A model generated the notes under the pieces. The model saw nothing but the letters and a program-made list of their open reading frames with translations. It was not told where the DNA came from and did not search any database. From Oricola indica (lineage in GTDB: Bacteria > Pseudomonadota > Alphaproteobacteria > Rhizobiales > Rhizobiaceae), in assembly GCF_019966595.1 (NCBI RefSeq), contig NZ_JAINFJ010000017.1:1-54893 (forward strand): a stretch of 54,893 nt of DNA. Reading direction: 5' to 3'. Of the stretch, positions 34,871-43,645 are shown piece by piece. Made by a program: the position numbers and the translations under genes. Numbering within the stretch: the first letter of the stretch is position 1; each line of letters starts with the position of its first letter.

Positions 34871-35465
34871 GCCGAAAAGAATTGATAATGGTTCCTTGGG
34901 ACGGATCGACAGGCGAATGCTCGTCCTCGGAATGTTCGTGCTGCTCGCGGTGCCCGGTCAGGCCCTTGCACACACCGCAAGGCGCAAGTTCGTGCTGGAA
35001 GAACGCTTCCTGCCACAGAACGTAAGATCGCCATATGACTACCCGGCAGGAACGATCGTGGTGGTTCCACGCGAGAAGTACCTGTACCTTGTCGGTGGTG
35101 CAGGCTCTGCCCGACGATACGGGATCGGTGTCGGCAAGGCGGGACTTGCCTTTACCGGCTCCGCCGTGATCGGCAGGAAGGCAAAATGGCCGTCCTGGCG
35201 CCCGACGGACAACATGATCCGCCGCGATCCGGGGAAATATGCCCGCTATGCCGGCGGCGTGCCAGGGGGCCCTAACAACCCATTGGGATCACGGGCTCTC
35301 TACCTTTATCGTAACGGCCGCGATACGCTCTACCGAATTCACGGAACGACCGAGCCTTGGACCATCGGCAAGGCTGTTTCCAACGGCTGCATCAGGATGG
35401 TGAACGAGCATGTTGAGGATCTTTACGAGCGTGTGCCCGTAGGAGCCCAAGTCGTCGTTGTCTGA
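34860..35465 (+). CDS. L,D-transpeptidase (YkuD family)
   Basis: 201 residues with a signal peptide ('MLVLGMFVLLAVPGQALA') and the full catalytic motif 'RIHGTTEPWTIGKAVSNGCI' (Cys in SNGC). Closest in design to the enzyme at 32566 but without a lipobox. ATG 34860 has GAGGA 5 bases upstream and overlaps the isomerase stop. Its stop shares one base with the next start (TGATG). Confidence 0.93.
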   Translation: MNTEPKRIDNGSLGRIDRRMLVLGMFVLLAVPGQALAHTARRKFVLEERFLPQNVRSPYDYPAGTIVVVPREKYLYLVGGAGSARRYGIGVGKAGLAFTGSAVIGRKAKWPSWRPTDNMIRRDPGKYARYAGGVPGGPNNPLGSRALYLYRNGRDTLYRIHGTTEPWTIGKAVSNGCIRMVNEHVEDLYERVPVGAQVVVV

Positions 35466-36523
35466 TGGAAAGACCTGTCTTAGTGATCGGAGCCGGACAG
35501 GCGGGGCTCGCTGCCGGGTATCACCTGAAGAATGCCCGCGTGCCGTTTGTCATCGTCGACGGTCATCGTAGGGTCGGGGATAGCTGGCGGGAGCGATATG
35601 ACTCGCTGTCGTTGTTCACATCACGCCAGTTCAGCGCCCTACCGGGACTGGACCTGGCGGGCAACCGGGAACTTTATGCGAGCCGCGACGAGTTCGCCGA
35701 CTATCTTGAAGCATACGTGACACGTTTCCGACTGCCGATCCAGCTTGGTCGACGTCTGATCCGCCTCTCGAAGGCTGGAGACGGTGGATTTGAAGCTGCG
35801 TTTGACGATGGATCGCGTATCAGTGCCAGCGAGGTGATCGTCGCGACCGGAGCGTTCCAGGTCGCGCTTGTGCCAAAGGTCGCGGCGCAGTTCGGACACG
35901 AGGCGCTCCAGCTGACCACCGAAACCTACCGCAATCCGAACCAGTTGCCCGACGGTCCGGTCTTGGTGGTCGGTGATGGAGCAAGCGGGCGGGATATCGC
36001 TGTGGAAGTGCGACAAAGGCAGCCCGTCCTGCTGGCGATGGGCAAGCCTCGCAAGCTCTTTCCCGAGCGAGTGCTTGGCAAGTCCATCTGGTGGTGGCTC
36101 AACCTGTTTGGCTTGCTAAGAGCCCCCGCGGAGTCGCGGATTGGCAGAAAGCTCAGACAATCCGATGCGTTCCCTGACCGTGACCGGAGCATTGAGAGCC
36201 TAGCGAAGCGAGGCATCCGGGTGCTGCCACGTCTCATTGAAGCAAGCGGTCACGCGGCCCGGTTTGCCGACGGCACGTCGGCGGTCATCCGGACTGTCAT
36301 ATGGGCAGTCGGCTATCGGGACGACGCAACCTGGCTCGATATCGAAGACGCGAAAGGGCCTGACGGAGCACTCCTGCACGAAGCCGGTATCTCACCGGTG
36401 AAAGGCATCTACTTTGTTGGCCGGCCATGGCAACGCAACCGAGCATCGGCGCTGATCATGGGAGCAGGGCCGGACGGCGAGACTATTGTCGAACGATTGT
36501 TGTCGGACAGAGCGAAGCCATAG
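35465..36523 (+). CDS. FAD/NAD(P)-dependent flavin monooxygenase-like oxidoreductase
   Basis: 352 residues, cytoplasmic. FAD-binding 'VLVIGAGQAGLAAGYHLK' at the N-terminus, 'WRERYDSLSLFTSRQFSALP', a second dinucleotide fold 'VLVVGDGASGRDIAVEV' and the closing 'VIWAVGYRDDATWLD'. It resembles the flavin-containing monooxygenase / CzcO-like group. CzcO-type enzymes are reported near metal-resistance genes, but the reaction is unknown. It is the only clearly cytoplasmic product of this operon and is coupled to the preceding gene by TGATG. Confidence 0.88.
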   Translation: MERPVLVIGAGQAGLAAGYHLKNARVPFVIVDGHRRVGDSWRERYDSLSLFTSRQFSALPGLDLAGNRELYASRDEFADYLEAYVTRFRLPIQLGRRLIRLSKAGDGGFEAAFDDGSRISASEVIVATGAFQVALVPKVAAQFGHEALQLTTETYRNPNQLPDGPVLVVGDGASGRDIAVEVRQRQPVLLAMGKPRKLFPERVLGKSIWWWLNLFGLLRAPAESRIGRKLRQSDAFPDRDRSIESLAKRGIRVLPRLIEASGHAARFADGTSAVIRTVIWAVGYRDDATWLDIEDAKGPDGALLHEAGISPVKGIYFVGRPWQRNRASALIMGAGPDGETIVERLLSDRAKP

Positions 36524-36653
36524 TCGTCAAGCATCGAAACATCGTCTTGAAGGTGTTACGACGCTTTTCTTCCCGTAGATGGTAGCAGTGCAATTCGTTA
36601 CCGGATGATCTTCTGCTTCCATCTACGGTTGCTTGGCGCCCACTCGGAATGGA

Positions 36654-37109
36654 TCAAGCTGCGGGAATTTCAGCAAACAGCTCGTCGAACAGCTTTTCTG
36701 CTTTGGCGGATGCTCAACCGTCCTGGCTTCATCCAGGTTGCTTGGCGCGCCTACGGCGATAAGCATGACCGTCCCTATTCCGTAGTGCGGGACACATTTT
36801 ACGCAATAGACGCCTTCTTTCTCGATGGTGATGGTGCTCTGTTCATTCAGCTTGCCTTTGATCGGGAGCGCGTTTTCGGGCAGCATCCCATTTATGCTCT
36901 CGGCATTGTGGGACTTGTCAGTTGGAATGAAGGTTATGGTATCACCGGGTGAAGCAGCTACGAAGTCCGGCTCGTACACCATTGCGCCCTTCTTCCCCCT
37001 AGTTTAGCATCTGGACCTCATGATTGACACCAGTCTGTGCTCGCGCAGGTAGTGCCGCCAAGGCTGTAAAAGCCGTTGTGCCGGCCAGCATCTCGCGTAT
37101 CGTGAACAT
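36654..37109 (-). pseudogene. Pseudoazurin gene with nonsense and frameshift lesions
   Basis: The frame begins 'MFTIREMLAGTTAFTALAAL' (signal peptide) and 'GVNHEVQMLN', stops at TAG (36999-37001) where Lys is expected, gains a base in the following G-run, then reads 'MVYEPDFVAASPGDTITFIP' and 'SHNAESINGMLPENALP'. The copper ligands His, Cys, His and Met are still readable ('KSHNAE', 'VKCVPHYGIGTVM'). A missing A near 36700 shifts the C-terminus. Three independent lesions make a functional product unlikely. Pseudoazurins donate electrons to nitrite or nitrous-oxide reductases. Confidence 0.9.
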
Positions 37110-37128
37110 ATTGAGCTCCTTTATCTTT

Positions 37129-37851
37129 CTATTGACGTGAAATCCGTTCCCCTTCCCAACACATCGCGGTCGGGTTTTGCTTAGGTATGAGAGATGTATG
37201 GGCGTCTGCCGCCACATTCGGTTCGGAAGTCGATGTCACCTTCGGATCAACCCGAGTATGTGAAATCCGATAGACCGACGCCGGGGGCAGGTTCCACATG
37301 ACGGTCCCGAGCAAACTCGCCTCCAAGCCCAGCCTCTGAAGTATGGCGTGCGCAATCGGGCACCGAGCGCCATAGGTGAATTGATAGAGATTGCCGCTCG
37401 GCCCGAGCCTGCGCGCCACGCCCTCGACGATGCGAAATATCGTACGGGTGGGCATCGAAAGGAGTGGCAACCCGCTGATAGCCGCACTGTATGTGCATCT
37501 CTCCCGACGCCCGCCGCGGACAAGCGCGCCGCATCGCCCTGGACGATGCGAGCGCCAGGAAATCGGCGTGAGAGCAAGTTGGCAAAAACTCGCGTCCAGT
37601 CCGACCAGCGTCAGTTGTTCCGGCACCAAACCACGTTTGAGGAGAGCCTCGGTGAAGACGCCGGTGCCGGGTCCGAGTTCGAGAACTGACCTCGTGTTCT
37701 GGTCGATTGCCTGTGTCATCAAGCGGGCCTGAGACGTCCCTGAAGGGAGCACCGCCCCTACCATCAGGGGGTTGGCGAGCCACTGGCGCAGGAATGTCAA
37801 ACGCTGCGGTATCTGATGCATCCAGCGCCAACCTTTCTTGCCAAGCGACAT
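37129..37851 (-). pseudogene. Phospholipid N-methyltransferase-like gene with a shifted middle segment
   Basis: The outer parts read well: 'LTFLRQWLANPLMVGAVLPS', SAM site 'VLELGPGTGVFTEALLKRG', then 'SGLPLLSMPTRTIFRIVEG' and 'FTYGARCPIAHAIL'. Between about 37480 and 37580 the correct sequence ('LSRRFPGARIVQGDAARLSA') lies in another frame, so two compensating indels replaced about 33 residues. The frame is open end to end, but motif residues are lost. It is either a decaying PmtA-like gene or a sequencing artefact. 37852-37986 has no gene. Confidence 0.7.
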
Positions 37852-37986
37852 GGCATGGTGTGTCGGTTGCTGCTGATCGTCGGGTGAGACAGTGAGGCCG
37901 CGTTTGCGAGGTGCCTCAATCCACGGTACCGAAATTGTATAGCAGGGTTGACGCCAAAATAGGCAGAGGATTGGTCTTCAGAGACC

Positions 37987-38730
37987 TCATTTCTGGCGGA
38001 CCGCTTCGATCGCACCGGCTAGCGGTTCCTTACCGACGGCTCCCTCGATGATCTGATCTCCTACGACGAACGAAGGCGTCCCTGTCAGGCCGAGCCGCTG
38101 AGCCAGCGCGAGGTTTGTCGCAATGATAGCCTCGATCGCTGGTGTAGCCATTTCTTCAGACAGCTTCTTGCGATCGAGTCCCATCTCTTCGGTCAGGTCC
38201 AAGGCCCGGCTAGCGTTTATCTGTCCTTGCATTTCCATCAATCTGACATGGAAATCACGCGCGGCGGCGTCCCCAGCAACGCGCTTCACGGACAAGGCCA
38301 CTTTCGCGGCCTCCACCGAGCCCGGCCCAAGAATGGGAAACTCCTTCAAGACGATCCGCAGCTTGGGATCCTCGGCGACAAGGGCCTTGACGTCAGGTGC
38401 CGCCCGCTTGCAATAGCCGCAGTTGAAGTCGAAGAATTCGACGAGTGTAGCATCCCCGTCTGGATTTCCCAGGATCACATCGTCGCTCGATCGGAACAGT
38501 GCATCAGTCTGGGCCACTATCGCTTGTGACCTGGCCTCGGCCTCAGCTGCTTGAGTCCGCTTCTCAAGCTCCGTAAGTGCTTCCTCGATGATCTCCGGGT
38601 TCTGGATGATGTATTCGCGGACGATCTTCTCGACCTCTGCTCGCTCAATCGATTGGGCATAAACCGGCGAGGCCGTTGTAAACACGGCAATGGCGTACCA
38701 CCCTAGCTGACCAATGCGCGCAGCCTTCAT
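37987..38730 (-). CDS. ScsC/Com1-like DsbA-family thiol protein
   Basis: 247 residues: signal peptide to 'SPVYAQ', an N-terminal helical stalk ('VREYIIQNPEIIEEALTELE') as in trimeric ScsC-type isomerases, CGYC in 'EFFDFNCGYCKRAAPD', 'KEFPILGPGSVEAAKVAL' and cis-Pro 'TGTPSFVVGDQIIEG'. ScsC proteins belong to copper-tolerance systems and are kept reduced by ScsB or a CcdA-type partner; a CcdA is encoded at 45230. It is 21 bp downstream of the zinc-ribbon gene on the same strand. Confidence 0.92.
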   Translation of the reverse strand: MKAARIGQLGWYAIAVFTTASPVYAQSIERAEVEKIVREYIIQNPEIIEEALTELEKRTQAAEAEARSQAIVAQTDALFRSSDDVILGNPDGDATLVEFFDFNCGYCKRAAPDVKALVAEDPKLRIVLKEFPILGPGSVEAAKVALSVKRVAGDAAARDFHVRLMEMQGQINASRALDLTEEMGLDRKKLSEEMATPAIEAIIATNLALAQRLGLTGTPSFVVGDQIIEGAVGKEPLAGAIEAVRQK

Positions 38731-38751
38731 GATTCCGTTCCTGATGGGGTG

Positions 38752-39111
38752 TCAGTCGAATAGTCGGCCGAGGAACGAACCGTGCCTTCGACCATGGTGT
38801 CCGCCATGACGATCGTGGTCGCTATAGTCGCGGCGGTGATCTCCGCGGCAGTCATTCGATGTATTGCGTGAGGAAGCCTGCGCACGGCCGCGACCTGCTT
38901 GCCCCTGGGCGTACTGGGCCTCTTCCGCCGCGCTCCGTTCGATTATCTTGTCGAGTTCGCCTCGGTCCAGCCACACGCCGCGGCATTTCGGGCAGTAGTC
39001 GATTTCGATACCCTGACGCTCGCTCATAACGAGGTCGACCCTGCAATGTGGACAAAGAGCCCCGGCAGCTTTGTCGGCTGGCCCATGCGAGTTAAGTAGC
39101 GTTCCTGACAT
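38752..39111 (-). CDS. TFIIB-type zinc-ribbon protein
   Basis: 119 residues with two CxxC knuckles, 'ALCPHCRVDLVMSERQG' and 'IDYCPKCRGVWLDRGELD' (zf-TFIIB family). Then a helix rich in Glu/Gln, and a His/Arg-rich tail ('DRHGGHHGRRHGSFLGRLFD'). Function unknown; the tail could bind metal or nucleic acid. ATG 39111 has AGGTGG about 10 bases upstream; GTG 39123 is an alternative. A MerR-type promoter lies 47 bp upstream, so it and scsC appear to be in the metal regulon. Confidence 0.85.
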   Translation of the reverse strand: MSGTLLNSHGPADKAAGALCPHCRVDLVMSERQGIEIDYCPKCRGVWLDRGELDKIIERSAAEEAQYAQGQAGRGRAQASSRNTSNDCRGDHRRDYSDHDRHGGHHGRRHGSFLGRLFD

Positions 39112-39157
39112 CCTAATATCCACCTATTCGAGTGCACCACTGCACCCCACTAGTGGA

Positions 39158-39188
39158 AAGGTAGGACCTCGAGCGGGTTGAGGTTCAA
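39158..39188 (-). promoter_or_regulatory. MerR-type promoter of the zinc-ribbon/scsC unit
   Basis: On the minus strand: -35 TTGAAC, a 19-base spacer CTCAACCCGCTCGAGGTCC and -10 TACCTT. The dyad is ACCTC/GAGGT. The spacing and the CTC/GAG halves match the other sites. Confidence 0.7.
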
Positions 39189-39264
39189 GTGTTCAAATGT
39201 CGCAGCTGGTTGTTGGAAGGCGACGCCGCTAAACTGTTGCACGGTCACGATTTCACGTGTCTTT

Positions 39265-39628
39265 TTACATCGGCGATAGGTGTTCGAACAAGATCATCGT
39301 CCCCAAACCGAAAAGTGCAAGACCTGCAATAAGTTCGGCTAACCTGCCGAGGCGATTGCCAATCAGCCTCCCGACAAGCATGCCTCCCGAGGACATCGCG
39401 AAGGTGGCAAGCCCAATTGCTATCGCGACGATGACGATGTTGACCTGAAGGAGCGCGAGAGAGATACCCACCGCCATGGCGTCGATGCTGGTTCCGACCG
39501 CCGTCGCCATCAGGGCGGCGAGCGATCTTCCCTTGGGTGGGTTGTCCGTTGAACCCCATATTGCCGCGTAGAGCATATGAATGCCGACGCACGCGAAGAG
39601 GGCGAAGGCGATCCAATGATCGATGACG
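39265..39628 (-). pseudogene. mntP: mntP manganese exporter, 5' end removed by IS3
   Basis: The remaining 120 residues read '[20 protein letters not shown]', '[20 protein letters not shown]' (family Asp) and '[16 protein letters not shown]'. This covers the last two thirds of MntP, an Mn(II) exporter of about 190 residues. The frame enters the IS3 end at 39629, so no native start remains. The lost N-terminus contains the first helices and a key Asp. Confidence 0.85.
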
Positions 39629-39682
39629 TGAGACCCGAGTTCCCTCCAGTTTTCGGGAGAGTATTGGGTTTCTAATCTGGCC

Positions 39683-39883
39683 TCATGCGGCCTGTTTTTC
39701 CATAGCCATCTTCATTGCGAACTCGTTGGGCGTGATGTTGCCTAGCGATGAGTGGGGTCTGTTGCGGTTGTAGTCCTCCTTCCATGCGTTGATTGCATCC
39801 CGTGCTTGGAGAAGCGACGAGAACAGGGTTTCGTTGAGGCACTCGTCACGGAAACTGCCGTTGAAACTTTCGACGAAGCCATT
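39683..39883 (-). pseudogene. IS3 element B orfB, 3' part
   Basis: Encodes 'NGFVESFNGSFRDECLNETL' to '[20 protein letters not shown]', containing the third catalytic Glu. The IS110 left end at 39884 follows directly before the Asn codon. The other half is at 42708-43320. Confidence 0.85.
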
Positions 39884-40127
39884 ATCCGGCATGTTGTCCT
39901 TGGTGCCCGCGTTTGTTCGGTCGCCATGTCGGTTAGACTTGGCGCATCCGGGCCATGGGGCACCGGGAGCACGCAAGTGCGGGCAGGCCGTCGTATGCAG
40001 ATGAACTGAGAGTTCGAGCACGTTATCTAGCCGCCCCTACGACTCGCCCGGATGCGCTGCGAGCGCGGATCCGTATTTGTCGTGTTGCCCGCTGGCTCCC
40101 TGTTCGTGACCAACGATGGAGGGAACC
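39884..40127 (+). ncRNA. Candidate IS110 bridge-RNA region (copy B)
   Basis: A non-coding left flank of 244 bp, nearly identical to 10140-10383 except in the first 75 bases. The position (between element end and transposase start) and length are those of the guide RNA of IS110-group elements. The fold was not computed. Confidence 0.45.
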
Positions 40128-40362
40128 ATGCGTATTATCGGCATGGATATACACCGCGTAGCCGCCGAGGTCGTGTCGTTGCTTGATGGCGAGATCGTCA
40201 AGCTCGGCCGTGTTCAGATGTTGCGCAACAAGCTGGAGGAGTTCGCTAGAAGGGAGCTCACCCATGACGATCATGTTGTGATCGAGGCAACTGGGAATGC
40301 CGCGGCCGTTGCGGAAGTGCTGTCACCCTACGTCAATCGTATCGTGATCGCCAATCCGAAGC
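40128..40362 (+). pseudogene. IS110 transposase 5' part (copy B)
   Basis: Reads 'MRIIGMDIHRVAAEVVSLLD' to 'YVNRIVIANPK', the DEDD domain start. It is cut by the IS256 left end at 40363; the 9-bp target duplicate ATCCGAAGC is at 40354-40362. Confidence 0.88.
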
Positions 40363-41681
40363 GGGAGTGTCAGGAATTTCGTGTTTGGGCGGCCATAATG
40401 GATCCGATGGAGGTTCCTCATGGCACGACGCAAAACACCCCGCATTCCTGACGCGTTGCTGGATCAGTTGCTGGCCGGCGCCGATCCCAAGACGGCTTTC
40501 GATTCCGACGGATTGCTCGACGATCTGAAGAAGGCGCTTGCCGAGCGGGCGCTGAACGCGGAGATGGATCATCACCTGGCGGATGACGAGGCCGGCAACA
40601 GCCGCAACGGCTACGGCCGCAAAACGGTGACGACTGAGACCGGCCGAATTGAGCTGGATATCCCGCGCGACCGCCAGGCAACGTTCGATCCGCAGCTGAT
40701 CGCCAAGTACCAGCGTCGCTTTCCCGGCTTCGATGAGAAGATCGTTTCGATGTACGCCCGCGGCATGAGCGCCCGCGAGATCGTCGGGCATCTTCGTGAT
40801 CTCTACGGCATCGACGTCTCGCCCGATCTCGTCAGCGCTGTCACCGACGCGGTGCTGGAAGAGATCGCCGCCTGGCAGGCGCGGCCGCTCGAGCCGGTCT
40901 ATCCGCTGGTGTTCTTCGATGCCTTGCGCGTGAAGGTCCGCGACGAGGGCATCGTCCGCAACAAGGCGGTCCACATTGCGCTGGGGGTTCGCGCCGACGG
41001 CGCCAAGGAGATTCTCGGCCTTTGGCTGGAGCAGAACGAAGGCGCCAAGTTCTGGCTGCGCGTCATGAACGAACTGAAGAACCGTGGAGTCGAGGATGTT
41101 CTGCTCGCCGTCGTCGATGGACTGAAAGGCTTTCCCGACGCGATCCGCGCCGTCTTTCCGGAGGCCGTGGTTCAAACCTGCATTGTCCATTTGCTGCGCC
41201 ACAGCCTGGACTTCGTCTCATACAAGGACCGTAAGCCAGTCGCGGCCGCGCTGAAGGGCATCTATCGCGCCGTCGACGCTGCCGCCGGCGAGGCTGTCCT
41301 CAACGCCTTTGAAGAAGGCATCTGGGGCCGTCGATACCCGGCCATCGGCCAGAGTTGGCGGCGCGCCTGGAGCGAGGTCGTGCCGTTCTATGCCTTTCAT
41401 TTCGACGTTCGCCGCATCTTGTACACGACCAACGCCATCGAGGCCCTCAACGCCAAGCTGCGGCGCGCCGTCCGCGCCAGAGGTCACTTTCCGACCGACG
41501 ACGCCGCGATGAAGCTCCTTTTTCTGGTCTTGAACAGATCCGAGAAGGAGTGGAAAATGGCCCCTCGTGAATGGGTCATGGCAAAGGCTCAATTCGCCGT
41601 CTTATTCGGCGAGCGCTTCACAAAGGCCATGGCGGCCTGATGTTCAAACCGCCGCCCAAACACGAAATTCCTGACACTCCC
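40363..41681 (+). mobile_element. IS256-family insertion sequence, complete
   Basis: A 1319-bp element with perfect 31-bp inverted repeats (left starts GGGAGTGTCAGGAATTTCGT at 40363, right at 41651-41681). It is flanked by a 9-bp direct target duplication ATCCGAAGC (40354-40362 and 41682-41690). This is the most recent insertion of the nest and the only intact IS in the window. Confidence 0.95.
40420..41640 (+). CDS. IS256-family (mutator-type) transposase
   Basis: 406 residues, full length for the family. DDE-type catalytic core with 'YPLVFFDALRVKVRDEG' (first Asp), 'LLAVVDGLKGFPDAIRAVFP' (second Asp) and the Glu in 'YTTNAIEALNAKLRR', plus 'VQTCIVHLLRHSLDFVS' between them. No lesion seen, so the element is potentially active. 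Confidence 0.95.
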   Translation: MARRKTPRIPDALLDQLLAGADPKTAFDSDGLLDDLKKALAERALNAEMDHHLADDEAGNSRNGYGRKTVTTETGRIELDIPRDRQATFDPQLIAKYQRRFPGFDEKIVSMYARGMSAREIVGHLRDLYGIDVSPDLVSAVTDAVLEEIAAWQARPLEPVYPLVFFDALRVKVRDEGIVRNKAVHIALGVRADGAKEILGLWLEQNEGAKFWLRVMNELKNRGVEDVLLAVVDGLKGFPDAIRAVFPEAVVQTCIVHLLRHSLDFVSYKDRKPVAAALKGIYRAVDAAAGEAVLNAFEEGIWGRRYPAIGQSWRRAWSEVVPFYAFHFDVRRILYTTNAIEALNAKLRRAVRARGHFPTDDAAMKLLFLVLNRSEKEWKMAPREWVMAKAQFAVLFGERFTKAMAA

Positions 41682-41690
41682 ATCCGAAGC

Positions 41691-42679
41691 AGGTGCACAT
41701 GATAGCCCATGCGAAGGTGAAGACCGACACGATCGACGCATCCGTCCTGGCCAAGCTCTATGCCTCGGGCTTCCTGCCGGAGGTCTGGGTCCCTGACCCG
41801 GAGACACTCGCTCTGCGAAGACAAGTCACGCGACGGACACAACTGGTGCGGCAACGGTCCCGGCTGAAGAATCTGATCCAGTCCATACTTCATGCACACC
41901 TGATCCCGCCATGTCCGCACGGCAATCTCGTGGGTATCAGTGGGCGCAAATGGCTCGCCAAGCAAACACTGCCTGAAGACGAGAGGGTCGCCATTGATCG
42001 CCACCTGGCTCTGATTGGCCAGATCACCGAGGCATTGACTGTCGTCGAGGCGGATATCGCCGCGCAGGCCCTTCACGACCCCACAATCCGTCGCCTGATG
42101 ACGTTGCCCGGCATCGACGTCACCGTCGCCGCAAGCGTTGCCGCAGCAATCGGCGACATCCGGCGGTTCAGCGATCCGCAGAAGCTCGTGGCCTATCTGG
42201 GCCTCAACCCGAGCGTGAGGCAGTCTGGTGAGGGGCCCGCTTATCATGGCCGCATCACAAAGCAGGGTCGTGGCCATACGCGGGGGATGCTAGTCGAAGC
42301 GGCATGGGCGGCGGCGCGCTCGCCGGGACCACTGCGCGCCTTTTACAGGCGGATCGCATCGCGTCGCGGGAAGTACATCGCGGCAGTCGCTACCGCGCGC
42401 AAGCTCGCTATGATTATCTGGCACATGCTGAGCAAGGATGCCGATTACATCTGGGCCCGGCCGGCCTTGCTCGCCCGCAAGTTCAGGACGGCCGAGCTGC
42501 GCGCCGGCCTGCCGACGAGGCACGCACGTCGAGGCACGGCTTACGACTACAACATCCCCGCCAAGCGAGCCGAGGAGAGATCCAGGGTGGAGAGGGCCGA
42601 AGCAGCGTACACCGACCTCACCTCGCGATGGCGACCCCGACCGAAGGGGAGAAAGGCGGTGGAAAAGCCCGCTCCGTGA
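41691..42679 (+). pseudogene. IS110 transposase 3' part (copy B)
   Basis: Continues the frame from 40362: 'KVKTDTIDASVLAKLYASGF', then the transposase_20 domain 'LMTLPGIDVTVAASVAAAIG' and 'KLVAYLGLNPSVRQSGEG', with the Ser-containing 'GHTRGMLVEAAWAAARSPG'. No frameshift was seen in this part. Only IS256 interrupts the gene. Confidence 0.88.
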
Positions 42680-42707
42680 GCAGAAGGGGCTATTCAACAA
42701 CATCCGT

Positions 42708-43320
42708 TTGCATCGGCTTGCCGGGGGCGATGTAGTGCCATTCGACTTGAGTTTCCTGGCACCATTTGAGGATGGCCATACTGGTCATCTCCGTGCCGTT
42801 GTCCGAGACAGTTGTCCTCGGCTTCCCCCGTTTGGTGATGAGGCTTTCCTGCTCGCGGGCAAGCCTTGCGCCTGACAGGGATGTGTCTGCGACCAGGCAA
42901 AGGCATTCACGGGTGAAGTCGTCGACGACAGCCAGCACCCGAAAGCGGCGGCCATCGGTGAAGGCATCGCTGACGAAGTCTAGGCTCCAGCGCTCGTTAG
43001 GACGCGACGGCAGAGCCAGAGGGCGTCTCGTCCCCAAGGCTCGTTTGCGGCCGCTCCGCTTGCGAACCGTCAACTCTCCTCCCGATAGAGACGTCGTAGC
43101 TTCTTCAGGTTCATGACGATCCCCTGCCGGCCGAACATGACGTGGATGCGGCGATAGCCGAAACGGCGGCGCTCGGAAGCCAGCTTCTTCATCGCCTCCC
43201 GAATGGCCGCACGCTGCGATATCGCATGCTCGACCGGTCCACCGACAGAACCTCGCCCGCCCGACGCTGGCTCACCCCGTGCTGTGCACAGACATGAGTC
43301 ACCGCATCCCGCTTCACATC
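42708..43320 (-). pseudogene. IS3 element B orfB, 5' part, frameshifted
   Basis: 'EAMKKLASERRRFGYRRIHV' and 'MNLKKLRRLYREE', then loss of one base at about 43075 and continuation as 'TVRKRSGRKRALGTRRPLAL', 'RWSLDFVSDAF', 'TTVSDNGTEMTSMAILKWC' and 'YIAPGKPMQ' at the IS110 edge. First two catalytic Asp residues present. Confidence 0.85.
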
Positions 43321-43645
43321 GGGCGTCACCATTTTTTTGAAGCGACATCCTTCAGGATCGCATTGTCCAGCATGCTCTCGGCGAGAAGCTTCTTGAGTTT
43401 TGCGTTCTCATCTTCCAGGGCCTTCGGCTTGCGCGCGTCGGACACCTCCATGCCGCCATACTTTGCCTTGTATTTGTAGAAGGCTGCATCCGAGATGCCG
43501 TGCTTGCGGCAGACATCGGCTGTCTTCGCGCCCGCCTCCTGCTCCTTCAATATCCCGATAATCTGTTCTTCCGTGAACGCTTAATTCGTCCGCCTCCGTG
43601 TCGTGGCAGACTCTACCAAAATCTGGAGGAAGTTTGGGGGGCTCA

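Larger units (their letters stand above)
39884..42707 (+). mobile_element. IS110-family element B, interrupted by IS256
   Basis: About 1.5 kb without the IS256 insert and one target copy. The left non-coding part is 244 bp, the right one 28 bp. Boundaries are set by restoring the orfB codons Met-Gln/Asn-Gly. Left end TCCGGCATGTTGT and right end CAACAACATCCG form short imperfect inverted repeats. The transposase is in two parts (40128-40362 and 41691-42679) and would be intact on IS256 excision. Confidence 0.85.
39629..43645 (-). mobile_element. IS3-family element B, interrupted by IS110
   Basis: The ends were recognised by comparing the two boundaries: left starts TGAGACCCGAGTTCCCTCCAG, and right, on the minus strand, starts TGAGCCCCCCAAACTTCCTC, with shared CCTCCAG-TTTT-GG-AGAGT. 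Without its insert the element is about 1.2 kb. orfA (43326-43565, minus) has lost its ATG and one base near the start. orfB is frameshifted near 43075 and split by IS110. No target duplication is visible; different truncated genes lie on each side (mntP, ICMT), so a deletion accompanied or followed insertion. Confidence 0.8.

Noticed and set aside
40333-41202. 289-residue minus-strand reading frame
   Set aside because: Complement of the intact IS256 transposase; no independent motifs.
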